Assembly: GCF_000702305.1 (NCBI RefSeq)
Contig: NZ_JNLC01000012.1
Span: 248,001 to 312,000, forward strand
Direction of reading: 5' to 3'
Origin: Allobosea sp. 117
GTDB taxonomy: Bacteria > Pseudomonadota > Alphaproteobacteria > Rhizobiales > Xanthobacteraceae
DNA length: 64,000 nt
Position 1 is the first letter of the stretch; each line of letters starts with the position of its first letter. The notes under the pieces are model-generated. The model was not told where the DNA came from. It made no database searches and was given only the letters and a program-made list of their open reading frames with translations. Positions 29,450 through 37,161 of this stretch are shown here, in pieces. Position numbers and translations under genes: made by a program.

Positions 29450-30577
29450 ATGGAGGAGCCCACCGACGACATTCCCGATACGACACCGGACGAGCCGGCG
29501 CGCCCGCTGAGGCGTGGCTGGACCACCGGAAGCTGCGCCACCGCCGCCGCCAAGGCCGCTTATGCCGCGCTGCTCACCGGCCACTTCCCCGATCCGGTCG
29601 AGGTGAGGCTGCCGGGCGGCGAGCGGCCGGCCTTCGCCCTCGCCAAGCAGGCGCTGGGCGAGAACGGCGCCATGGCCGGCGTGGTGAAGGACGCCGGCGA
29701 CGACCCGGACGTGACCCATGGCGCGCTGGTCTGGGCGCTTGTCCGGCGCAATCCGCCGGGTGCCGGCGTCACCTTCCGGGCCGGCCGGGGAGTGGGCACC
29801 GTCACCCGGCCCGGCCTGCCGCTGCCACCGGGCGAGCCGGCCATCAATCCGGTACCGCGCCGCATGATCGCGGAAGGCATCGCCGAGATCGCGGCCCTGC
29901 ACGGCGCGACGGGCGACGCGGAGGTCGAGATCGGCATCGAGGGCGGCGAGGAACTTGCCCGCCAGACCCTGAACGGGCGGCTCGGTATCGTCGGCGGGTT
30001 GTCGGTGCTCGGCACGACGGGGATCGTCATTCCGTTTTCCTGCGCCGCGTGGATCCATTCCATCCATCGCGGCATCGACGTCGCCCGCGCGATCGGTCTC
30101 GACCACGTCGCGGGCGCGACCGGCAACGCCTCGGAGATCGCCGTACAGCAGATGTACGACCTGCCCGAGCCCGCGCTGATCGACATGGGCGATTTTGCCG
30201 GCGGCATGCTGAAATATCTGCGTGCGCACCCGGTCCCGCGCGTCACCATCGCCGGCGGCGTCGCCAAGATGACCAAGCTTGCGCAGGGCTTCCTCGACCT
30301 GCATTCCAAGCGCGGCAGCGCCGATCTCGATGCGCTGGCGGGGCTGGCGGCGGAGTTCGGCGCCGGCGAGGCGCTCCGCGCCCGCATCCGCGCCGCCAAC
30401 ACCGTGGCGGAAGCTTTCGGCCATGCCGAGGCGGACGGGCTGAGGCTGGGCGACGCGGTGGCCCGTCGCGCGCAAGCGACCGCGAGAGGCGTGCTCGCCG
30501 GCAGCGGCGTCGCGGTCGAGGTCGTGGTGTTCGACCGCACCGGCGCGCTGATGGGCCGGGCGGATTTCGCGGGCTAG
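29450..30577 (+). CDS. cbiD: Precorrin-5 (C1)-methyltransferase, CbiD
   Basis: 375 residues. CbiD carries out the C1-methylation/deacylation step of corrin ring contraction. N-terminal signature LRRGWTTGSCATAAAKAAYAA, then TFRAGRGVGTVTRPGLPLPPG, INPVPRRMI and GGLSVLGTTGIVIPFSCAAW. Though named from the anaerobic path, many aerobic alphaproteobacteria carry CbiD instead of CobF, and no cobF is seen here. ATG 29450 (MEEPTDD) preferred; GTG 29414 is possible. Its stop is only 2 bp from the convergent cobM stop. Confidence 0.92.
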   Translation: MEEPTDDIPDTTPDEPARPLRRGWTTGSCATAAAKAAYAALLTGHFPDPVEVRLPGGERPAFALAKQALGENGAMAGVVKDAGDDPDVTHGALVWALVRRNPPGAGVTFRAGRGVGTVTRPGLPLPPGEPAINPVPRRMIAEGIAEIAALHGATGDAEVEIGIEGGEELARQTLNGRLGIVGGLSVLGTTGIVIPFSCAAWIHSIHRGIDVARAIGLDHVAGATGNASEIAVQQMYDLPEPALIDMGDFAGGMLKYLRAHPVPRVTIAGGVAKMTKLAQGFLDLHSKRGSADLDALAGLAAEFGAGEALRARIRAANTVAEAFGHAEADGLRLGDAVARRAQATARGVLAGSGVAVEVVVFDRTGALMGRADFAG

Positions 30578-30579
30578 CC

Positions 30580-31338
30580 TCATCCCCGGCCCCGGAAGCG
30601 GCGCTGATAGGCCGCGTCATAGAGCGCGCTCTCGCGGAAATCCTCCGCCGCCAGCGCCCGCCCGACAAGGATCAGCGCCGTGCGCTCGGCCGGCTCGGCG
30701 GCGAGGCGCGCGTCGATGTCACCGAGCGTGCCGGCGATGACGCGCTCGCCCGGCCGGCTCGCCTCCACCACCACCACGACCGGGCAGTCGGCGCCATAGA
30801 GCGGCGTCAGTTCGGCGACGACGCGGTCGAGCACATGGATGGCGAGATGGATGGCGAGCGTCGCCCCGGTCGCGCCGAACGCTTTCAGCGTCTCGCCTTC
30901 CGGCATGGCCGAGGCGCGGCCCGAGACGCGGGTCAGCACTACGCTCTGCGCGAGGCCCGGCACGGTGAGCTCACGCCCGATGAGCGCCGCCGCCGCCGCG
31001 AAGGCGGGCACGCCGGGGGTCAGCGTGTAGGGAATGCCGCGCCGCTCCAGCCGACGCATCTGCTCGGCCACCGCCGAATAGATGGAGAGGTCGCCCGAAT
31101 GCAGCCGCGCCACGTCCAGCCCCGCCGCATCGGCGGCGACATATTCGGCCTCGATCTCGTCGAGCGAGAGCGGCGCCGTGTCGACGATCCGCGCGCCCGG
31201 CGGGCACCAGCCCAGCATCTCTGGCGGCACGATGGAGCCGGCATAGAGGCAGACCGGGCAGCGGGCGATGAGATCGCGACCACGCAGCGTGATGAGGTCG
31301 GCCGCACCGGGTCCGGCGCCGATGAAATGCACGGTCAT
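30580..31338 (-). CDS. cobM: Precorrin-4 C11-methyltransferase
   Basis: 252 residues, SAM-dependent tetrapyrrole methylase fold: N-terminal [18 protein letters not shown], the [15 protein letters not shown] loop and [20 protein letters not shown]. Methylates C11 of precorrin-4 to give precorrin-5. ATG 31338 overlaps the cobE stop by 4 bases. Last gene of the leftward cobL-cobE-cobM run and convergent with cbiD, with no space for a separate terminator. Confidence 0.95.
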   Translation of the reverse strand: MTVHFIGAGPGAADLITLRGRDLIARCPVCLYAGSIVPPEMLGWCPPGARIVDTAPLSLDEIEAEYVAADAAGLDVARLHSGDLSIYSAVAEQMRRLERRGIPYTLTPGVPAFAAAAALIGRELTVPGLAQSVVLTRVSGRASAMPEGETLKAFGATGATLAIHLAIHVLDRVVAELTPLYGADCPVVVVVEASRPGERVIAGTLGDIDARLAAEPAERTALILVGRALAAEDFRESALYDAAYQRRFRGRG

Positions 31339-31751
31339 ATGCCACCACCCGCCATAGTGGACGGATCGAGCGGCTCGGCCTCGCGGGCGAGCGCGCAGGT
31401 GACCGGGCCGAGCACGAAGCGCGGGCCGATGAGCGTCGAGCGCCGACCGGCCACCGCCAGCGCCGCCGCCTCCGCCGCCGAGGGCACGCCGAGCAGCGCC
31501 ACCACCCGCTCGGAACGAGTGACGGCGCGGGCGCCCGCAGCCTCAAGCTGCTTCTGCGGCACCATGACCAGCAGCAGGCCGAGATCGAGCGCCGCCCGTA
31601 TGATGCCGGGCTCGTTGCCCTTCAGCGCCGGCGCCGCCATCAGCGAGATGTCGCACAGCCGCACCTCGTAGCGCGCCAGGGCGCCCTCCACCGCGGCACG
31701 CACCTCCTGCGCCGTGACACCGCGACGGCTGCCGACCCCGGCGACGATCAT
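31335..31751 (-). CDS. cobE: Cobalamin biosynthesis protein CobE (CbiG C-terminal-like)
   Basis: 138 residues: [20 protein letters not shown] at the start, then [33 protein letters not shown] and [10 protein letters not shown]. This is the small domain related to the C-terminal part of CbiG. The role of CobE in the aerobic pathway is not firmly settled. Start chosen at ATG 31751, which overlaps the cobL stop by 4 bases; the longer frame is a shadow of cobL. Confidence 0.88.
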   Translation of the reverse strand: MIVAGVGSRRGVTAQEVRAAVEGALARYEVRLCDISLMAAPALKGNEPGIIRAALDLGLLLVMVPQKQLEAAGARAVTRSERVVALLGVPSAAEAAALAVAGRRSTLIGPRFVLGPVTCALAREAEPLDPSTMAGGGI

Positions 31752-33007
31752 GGCTTCAGCCAGCTCCACTGCGTCACCGGCATCGCCGGGCGCCAGCCGA
31801 TCATGCCGGCGACCGGCGCCGCCCGCGCCACGGCGAGGCGGATGAGCTCGCCCCCGAGCGCGGCATGGCGGGCGAGCAGCAGCGCCTCGGTCTCCAGCGT
31901 CACCGCGTTGACGACGAGGCGCCCGCCGACGCGCAGCGCCTCGGCTGCCGCATCCAGCACGCCCGCATCGCTCGCCCCGCCGCCGATGAAGATCGCGTCC
32001 GGCTGCGGCAGGCCTGCGAGGGCGGCCGGCGCGGCGCCCTCCACCACCACGAGCTCCGGCACGCCGAGCGTCGACGCGTTCCGCCGGACGCGGGCGGCCC
32101 GGTCCGGATTCTGCTCGACCGCCACGGCGCGGAGCGAGGGATCGGCCAGCATCCATTCGATGCCGATCGAGCCGGCGCCGGCACCGATGTCCCACAACAA
32201 TTCGCCCCGGCGCGGCGCAAGGGCGGAGAGCGTCACCGCGCGGATCTCGCGCTTGGTGAGCTGGCCGTCATGCTCGTAGAGCGAATCGGGCAGGCCGGAG
32301 GTGAGCGCGATGATGCGGCTCTCCGGCCCCGCCGCGACCTCGATGCCAACGAGGTTCAGCGCATCGACCCCGTCGAGGTCGAAGGACGCCGCCGCGACGC
32401 TGCGCATCCGCTCGCGCGCCCCGCCGAGCGCTTCGAGCACATGCAGCCGGGAGCCCCCGAAGCCGGCACCGGTCATCAGCCGCGCCACCGCGGCGGGGCC
32501 GTCGGCATCGGATGTCAAAGCGAGGATGCGCCGACCGGAATGCAGATGTGGGCGGAGGAGATCGAGCGCCTTGCCGTGGAGCGACAGGCAGATCACCTCC
32601 GGCAGCGCCCAGCCGAGCCGTGCCGCCGCGAGGCTGAAGGCGGACGGCGCGGGGATCACCCGCATCTCCTCCGCTGCGGCATGGCGGGCCAGCACCGTGC
32701 CGACGCCATGGAGGAACGGATCACCCGAGGCGAGTACGCAGACCCGGCGCCCACGCAGTTCCAGCACCGCGCGCACGCCGTCCTCGAACGGGCTCGGCCA
32801 TGGCGAGGCGACGCCCCGGACCAGATCGCCGGCGAGCGCCAGATGCCGGCGGCCGCCGAACACCACCTCGGCTTCCTCGATCAGGCTGCGGGCCAGCGGC
32901 GACAAACCTGCCGCCCCGTCCTCGCCGATGCCGACGATGGACAGCCAGGGCGTGGCGCGCGCATGGTCGGGCGCGATGGACTCAGCTTCCGGCATCAAGG
33001 CATCCAT
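31748..33007 (-). CDS. cobL: Precorrin-6Y C5,15-methyltransferase (decarboxylating)
   Basis: 419-residue fusion of CbiE- and CbiT-type methyltransferases. The N-terminal half is a tetrapyrrole methylase (LSIVGIGEDGAAGLSPLA, VLASGDPFLHGVGTVL); the C-terminal half has the Rossmann SAM motif LLWDIGAGAGSIGIEWM with AVEQNPDRAARVRRNA. Methylates C5 and C15 and decarboxylates the C12 acetate, giving precorrin-8X. ATG 33007 after GGAAGG; its start codon overlaps the divergent cobK start. Confidence 0.95.
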   Translation of the reverse strand: MDALMPEAESIAPDHARATPWLSIVGIGEDGAAGLSPLARSLIEEAEVVFGGRRHLALAGDLVRGVASPWPSPFEDGVRAVLELRGRRVCVLASGDPFLHGVGTVLARHAAAEEMRVIPAPSAFSLAAARLGWALPEVICLSLHGKALDLLRPHLHSGRRILALTSDADGPAAVARLMTGAGFGGSRLHVLEALGGARERMRSVAAASFDLDGVDALNLVGIEVAAGPESRIIALTSGLPDSLYEHDGQLTKREIRAVTLSALAPRRGELLWDIGAGAGSIGIEWMLADPSLRAVAVEQNPDRAARVRRNASTLGVPELVVVEGAAPAALAGLPQPDAIFIGGGASDAGVLDAAAEALRVGGRLVVNAVTLETEALLLARHAALGGELIRLAVARAAPVAGMIGWRPAMPVTQWSWLKP

Positions 33008-33809
33008 GATCAGGCCTTCCGCCTCCGCGCAGCGGCGCATCCTGCTGCTCGGGGGCACCACCGAGGCGCGACTGATCGCCGAGCGCCTCGCCGGGCGCGG
33101 CGACATCGACCTCACCGTCTCGCTCGCCGGCCGCACGCAGAACCCGCTCGCCGTTCCGGGCGCGGTGCGCAGCGGCGGCTTCGGCGGCGCCAAGGGGCTT
33201 GCCGCCTATCTCGCGGCCGAGCGCTTCGACGCCCTGGTCGATGCGACGCATCCCTTCGCCGCCGGCATCTCGGCCAACGCGGCCGAGGCGGCGCGGCTGG
33301 CCGGCCTCCCCTTCCTCGCGCTGCGACGTCCCGCATGGCAGCCGCAGCGTGGGGATCGCTGGCGCGAGGCGGCGGACATACCGGCCGCCCTCGCCCTCAT
33401 CGGCGCGGCGCCGCGCCGGGTGTTCGTCACGCTGGGGCGCAACGAGGTCGGCGCCATCGAGGCGGCACCACAGCACGCTTTTCTCATCCGCAGCATCGAC
33501 CCGATTGTGCCGCGGCTCAAGCTTTCCGACGCGCGCTACATCGAGGCGCGCGGGCCGTTCGAGGAGGCGGCCGAGCGGGCGCTGCTGACCGAGCACCGCA
33601 TCGAGGTGATCCTCGCCAAGAACAGCGGCGGCGCGGCGAGCTACGGGAAGCTCGCGGCGGCGCGCGTGCTCGGCATCGAGGCGGTGCTGATCGCGCGCCC
33701 GAAGCTCCCCGATGTTCCGACGGTCGACCGGGTCGATGCCGTGCTGGAATGGATGGAACATCTGGGCAGTGGGCATCAGGCGGCGCCTCCCGCCCGGCGC
33801 GGCGTGTAG
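33006..33809 (+). CDS. cobK: Precorrin-6A reductase
   Basis: 267 residues. NADPH-dependent reduction of precorrin-6A to 6B (dihydro-precorrin-6). Motifs: RILLLGGTTEARLIAERLA, DALVDATHPFAAGISANAAEA, VFVTLGRNEV and VILAKNSGGAASYGKLAAA. No other start precedes the homology, so ATG 33006 is secure; it overlaps the cobL start on the other strand by two bases. The 3' end overlaps the convergent cobJ by 34 bp. It is alone on the plus strand between two leftward gene groups. Confidence 0.94.
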   Translation: MIRPSASAQRRILLLGGTTEARLIAERLAGRGDIDLTVSLAGRTQNPLAVPGAVRSGGFGGAKGLAAYLAAERFDALVDATHPFAAGISANAAEAARLAGLPFLALRRPAWQPQRGDRWREAADIPAALALIGAAPRRVFVTLGRNEVGAIEAAPQHAFLIRSIDPIVPRLKLSDARYIEARGPFEEAAERALLTEHRIEVILAKNSGGAASYGKLAAARVLGIEAVLIARPKLPDVPTVDRVDAVLEWMEHLGSGHQAAPPARRGV

Positions 33810-34537
33810 ACCAGCGGCGGCAGGCCCTCGCGCGGTACGACCCGCGTCTCCGCCGAGCCGATGAGGATGCAGGTCGCCATGTCGGCGTCCTCGGCCCGCG
33901 CCTGTTCCAATGGCACCACCGCGAGACGCTCGTCGGCGCGTCCCACCGCCCGCCCGAAGATCACCGGTGTGCGGGCAGGCAACAGCGTGCGCATCAGCTC
34001 GAAGGCGCGCCCGAGCTGCCAGGGCCGTGCCTTCGAGACCGGATTGTAGAGCGCGATCACGAATCCTGCCTGCGCGACCGCGCGCAGTCGCTGCTCCACC
34101 AGATGCCAGGGCTTCAGATTGTCGGAGAGCGAGATGGCGCAGAAATCATGGCCGAGCGGCGCGCCCGCCTTCGCCGCCACCGCCAGCATGGCGGTGATGC
34201 CCGGCACGACGTGTACATCGAGCGCGCGCCATTCGGACGGCCCCGCCTCGATCGCCTCGATCACCGCCGCCGCCATGGCGAACACGCCGGGATCGCCGCC
34301 GGACACCATCGCGACACGCGCGCCCTTTGCCGCATGTTCAAGCGCCGCGCCGGCCCGCGCCAGCTCCTCGCGATTGTCGGAGGCGTGACGGGTCTGGCCC
34401 TCGCGCACCGGCACGCGGTCGAGATAGGGGCCGTAGCCATAGACCGCCTCGGCCCGCGCCAGCTCCTCCGCCGCCTCGGGCGTGAGGAAGCGCGCCTCGC
34501 CCGGACCGAGGCCCACAACCGCAAGGCGTCCCCTCAC
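33776..34537 (-). CDS. cobJ: Precorrin-3B C17-methyltransferase
   Basis: 253-residue SAM-dependent tetrapyrrole methylase that methylates C17 and drives ring contraction. Motifs: LAVVGLGPGEARFLTPEA, AVYGYGPYLDRV, AMVSGGDPGVFAMAAAV, VVPGITAMLAVAAKAGAPLG and FVIALYNPVSKARPWQL. GTG start at 34537 overlaps the cobI stop (GTGA). Last gene of the leftward cobW-N-G-H-I-J run. Confidence 0.95.
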   Translation of the reverse strand: MRGRLAVVGLGPGEARFLTPEAAEELARAEAVYGYGPYLDRVPVREGQTRHASDNREELARAGAALEHAAKGARVAMVSGGDPGVFAMAAAVIEAIEAGPSEWRALDVHVVPGITAMLAVAAKAGAPLGHDFCAISLSDNLKPWHLVEQRLRAVAQAGFVIALYNPVSKARPWQLGRAFELMRTLLPARTPVIFGRAVGRADERLAVVPLEQARAEDADMATCILIGSAETRVVPREGLPPLVYTPRRAGGAA

Positions 34538-35280
34538 CCGCGCGCCTCCCAGCCCGGCACCAGCACGATGGCGAAATAGGGCGCCGGCTCCTCGCCGCGC
34601 CCGGCGAGCGGCTCGCAATGCCCGCCTTCCATGGTGCCCCGCTCGATATAGAGTGCGCGCGACAGCCGCCCGGCGCTTGCCAGCGCCCGCCGGATCTTCG
34701 GCAGGTTGCGGCCGACCTTCATGATCACCGCCGCATCCGCCTCGCCGAGGCGGCGCGCCAGCTCGGCTTCCTCCAGCGTGCCCGGCAGCACCGAGAGCAC
34801 GTCGTCGCCCTGCGCGATCGGCGCGCCGGCCAGCGACCAGCAGCCCGACATGCCGGTGACGCCGGCGATCACCTCGGTCGGATAGCGCGTGGCGAGCCGC
34901 ACATGCAGGTGCATGTAGGAGCCGTAGAACAGCGGGTCGCCCTCCGACAGCACGGCGACCGTATGGCCCGCGTCGAGACGCGCCGCCACGTGCGCCGCCG
35001 CTTCGTCGTAGAAATCGCCGATAGCGGCGCGATAGGCCTCGTCGTGGCGGTGCAACTCCGTGGTCACCGGATAGCCGAGCGCGAGTTCCTCGGCGTCCGG
35101 CCGGAAATGGCGGCAGGCGATCGCCCGCGCATGGCTGCCATTGCCGAGCTTGGCGAAATAGGCGACGACGTCCGCCGCGCCGAGCGCGCGCACCGCCTTC
35201 AGCGTCATCAGTTCCGGGTCGCCCGGCCCGACGCCGACCCCGATCAGCCGCCCGGCGGAATTCGGTGCAGACCCGCTCAT
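34534..35280 (-). CDS. cobI: Precorrin-2 C20-methyltransferase
   Basis: 248-residue tetrapyrrole methylase: GRLIGVGVGPGDPELMTLKA at the N-terminus, VAVLSEGDPLFYGSYMHLHV, VIAGVTGMSGCWSLAGAPIA and VMKVGRNLPKI-like IMKVGRNLPKIRRAL. Converts precorrin-2 to precorrin-3A. ATG 35280 overlaps the cobH stop by 4 bases; the longer in-frame extension is the shadow of cobH. Confidence 0.95.
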   Translation of the reverse strand: MSGSAPNSAGRLIGVGVGPGDPELMTLKAVRALGAADVVAYFAKLGNGSHARAIACRHFRPDAEELALGYPVTTELHRHDEAYRAAIGDFYDEAAAHVAARLDAGHTVAVLSEGDPLFYGSYMHLHVRLATRYPTEVIAGVTGMSGCWSLAGAPIAQGDDVLSVLPGTLEEAELARRLGEADAAVIMKVGRNLPKIRRALASAGRLSRALYIERGTMEGGHCEPLAGRGEEPAPYFAIVLVPGWEARG

Positions 35281-35915
35281 AGACCCGCCCTCGCCAGCGC
35301 GTTGATCGCCGCCGCCGTCATGGCGCTGCCGCCGAGCCGCCCGCGCACGATCAGCCACGGCACGCCGTGCCCGCCCTGCGCCAGCGCCTCCTTCGATTCC
35401 GCCGCGCCGACGAAGCCGACCGGAATGCCGAGGATCGCCGCCGGCTGGGACGCGCCCTCCGCCAGCATCTCCAGCAGGCGGAACAGCGCGGTCGGCGCAT
35501 TGCCGATGGCCACAACCGCGCCGGCGAGATGCGGGCGCCACAGCTCCATCGCCGCCGCCGAGCGGGTGGTTCCGAGCTCTTCGGCCAGCGTCGGCACGGC
35601 GGGATCGCGCAGCGTGCAGATCACCTCGTTCTTCGCCGGCAGCCGCGCGCGCGTCACGCCATGCGCCACCATCTCGGCATCGCACAGGATCGGCACGCCC
35701 GCCTCGAGCGCACCGCGCGCGGCCGCCACCAGCCCCGGCCCGAAGACGATGGACGGCGCCGCCTCGACGAGCCCGCAGGCATGGATCATCCGCACCGCGA
35801 CGTCGGCCTCCTCGGCCGAGAAGCGCGAGAGGTCCGCTTCGGCGCGGATGATGGCGAAGGAGCGCTCATAGATCGCCGCGCCCTCGCGCACATAGTCGAA
35901 CCGCACCTCAGACAC
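35277..35915 (-). CDS. cobH: Precorrin-8X methylmutase
   Basis: 212 residues. Moves the C11 methyl to C12, converting precorrin-8X to hydrogenobyrinic acid. Family features: IYERSFAIIRAEADLSRF, RMIHACGLVEAAPSIVF with the catalytic His (residue 45), VAIGNAPTALFRLLEM and ILGIPVGFVGAAESKEAL. GTG start at 35915 (VSEVRFDYVRE) lies 8 bases inside the cobG end. Confidence 0.95.
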   Translation of the reverse strand: MSEVRFDYVREGAAIYERSFAIIRAEADLSRFSAEEADVAVRMIHACGLVEAAPSIVFGPGLVAAARGALEAGVPILCDAEMVAHGVTRARLPAKNEVICTLRDPAVPTLAEELGTTRSAAAMELWRPHLAGAVVAIGNAPTALFRLLEMLAEGASQPAAILGIPVGFVGAAESKEALAQGGHGVPWLIVRGRLGGSAMTAAAINALARAGL

Positions 35916-37161
35916 CCTGCTTCTCCAATAGGCTCCGCGCCGCCGCCGCCAGCCGGTCGACCGGCACGATCTCGGCCGGCGCGTCGCGTGGGCCGCCTTC
36001 GACCACGAGACCGGCCCCGCCGTCCAGTCCGACGATGGTGAGGTCGGCGCCCGCCGGATGCGCGCAGCCCTTGGCGCAACCCGAGACATGCACGCGGCGC
36101 CCGCCCGCCAGCAGCGCCAGCGTGGCGGCAAGCGCGCGCGTCTCGATATGCGCGGAGGCGCAGGACGGCATGCCGGGACAGGCGTCGACATGGCGCAGCG
36201 GATCGTCGGCATCGACGATGAAGCCGAGCGCGGCGCTCATGCTGCGCAGCACGGGTGCAGCATTTTCCGCGACGCCGATCAGCAGCAGCGTCCGGCCTGC
36301 GGCCGGCATGATTGCTGAACCGCCGGACTTTTCCGCCTCCTGCGCGAGCGCGACCAGCGATCGCGCCTCGCCATGGCCGAAGGGCAGCCCGATGCCGAGC
36401 GCGACCCGTCCATCCTCCAGCACGTGCAGCCCGACTGCTTCGGGCCGCCCCTCCGCCGAAGCCGCTGGCTGCGGCAGGGCGGTCATCACCCTATCCAGAG
36501 CGGCCAGCAACGGCGCGGTGCCTTCTTGCTCGACCAGCGCCGCCATGCGGGCACGCCGGCCGCGCGCCGCCAGCAGGCCGAGCAGAAGCAGCACCGCCTC
36601 GACCGCCCGTTCGAGCGGCACCAGACCGAGCGGCGCCATCGCGGCGCTGACCAGCACCTCCCTCTTCGCAGCATCCGGCGCCGGTGCGAGACGGATGTCG
36701 GCGGACAGCGCGGAGAGGTCCGGCGCGCCGCCGCCATCAACCACCACCGCAAGCTTCGGCGCGAGGCGAGGCCCGAGCCCGGCCGTCGCCACGGCTTCAG
36801 CGATCGCATCGGCGATAGGGCGCGGATCGAAGTGCATCGGCGCGAGGCCGGCGAGCGGATTGATCTGGATTTCCAGCCCCTCGCGCAGCGCGAGGTCGAG
36901 CGCCCCCACGTCCCGCGCGAAGGGCGCGGCGCTCGCCTCGGTGAGACCCCGCACCTGCAGCTTGCCGCGTGCGGTCACCTCGACGATGCCGTTGCCGTGG
37001 CGTGCGGCCAGCCCGGCAAGCGCGGCGAACTGCGCGGGCTTCGCCGGCGCGGCGAGCGCGATGCGGGCGAGCAGGCCGTCACCGGTCGGCATCGGCTCCG
37101 GCAGGGTCGGGCAGGCCCCGCGCGGGCGGACCGGTAGGGAATGCGAGAGCGCCGCGCTCAT
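35908..37161 (-). CDS. cobG: Precorrin-3B synthase (monooxygenase)
   Basis: 417 residues related to sulfite/nitrite reductases. Uses O2 to hydroxylate precorrin-3A to precorrin-3B, the hallmark of the aerobic corrin route. Ferredoxin-like half-domains start at LLARIALAAPAKPAQFAALA; the [4Fe-4S] cysteines are in ACPGMPSCASA and SGCAKGCAHP near the C-terminus. ATG 37161 overlaps the cobN stop by 4 bases. A little shorter than Pseudomonas denitrificans CobG, with all motifs kept. Confidence 0.92.
   Translation of the reverse strand: MSAALSHSLPVRPRGACPTLPEPMPTGDGLLARIALAAPAKPAQFAALAGLAARHGNGIVEVTARGKLQVRGLTEASAAPFARDVGALDLALREGLEIQINPLAGLAPMHFDPRPIADAIAEAVATAGLGPRLAPKLAVVVDGGGAPDLSALSADIRLAPAPDAAKREVLVSAAMAPLGLVPLERAVEAVLLLLGLLAARGRRARMAALVEQEGTAPLLAALDRVMTALPQPAASAEGRPEAVGLHVLEDGRVALGIGLPFGHGEARSLVALAQEAEKSGGSAIMPAAGRTLLLIGVAENAAPVLRSMSAALGFIVDADDPLRHVDACPGMPSCASAHIETRALAATLALLAGGRRVHVSGCAKGCAHPAGADLTIVGLDGGAGLVVEGGPRDAPAEIVPVDRLAAAARSLLEKQGV

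Noticed and set aside
31865-34579. 904-codon plus-strand frame opposite cobL and cobJ
   Set aside because: It runs through cobK in another frame and has no recognisable domain.
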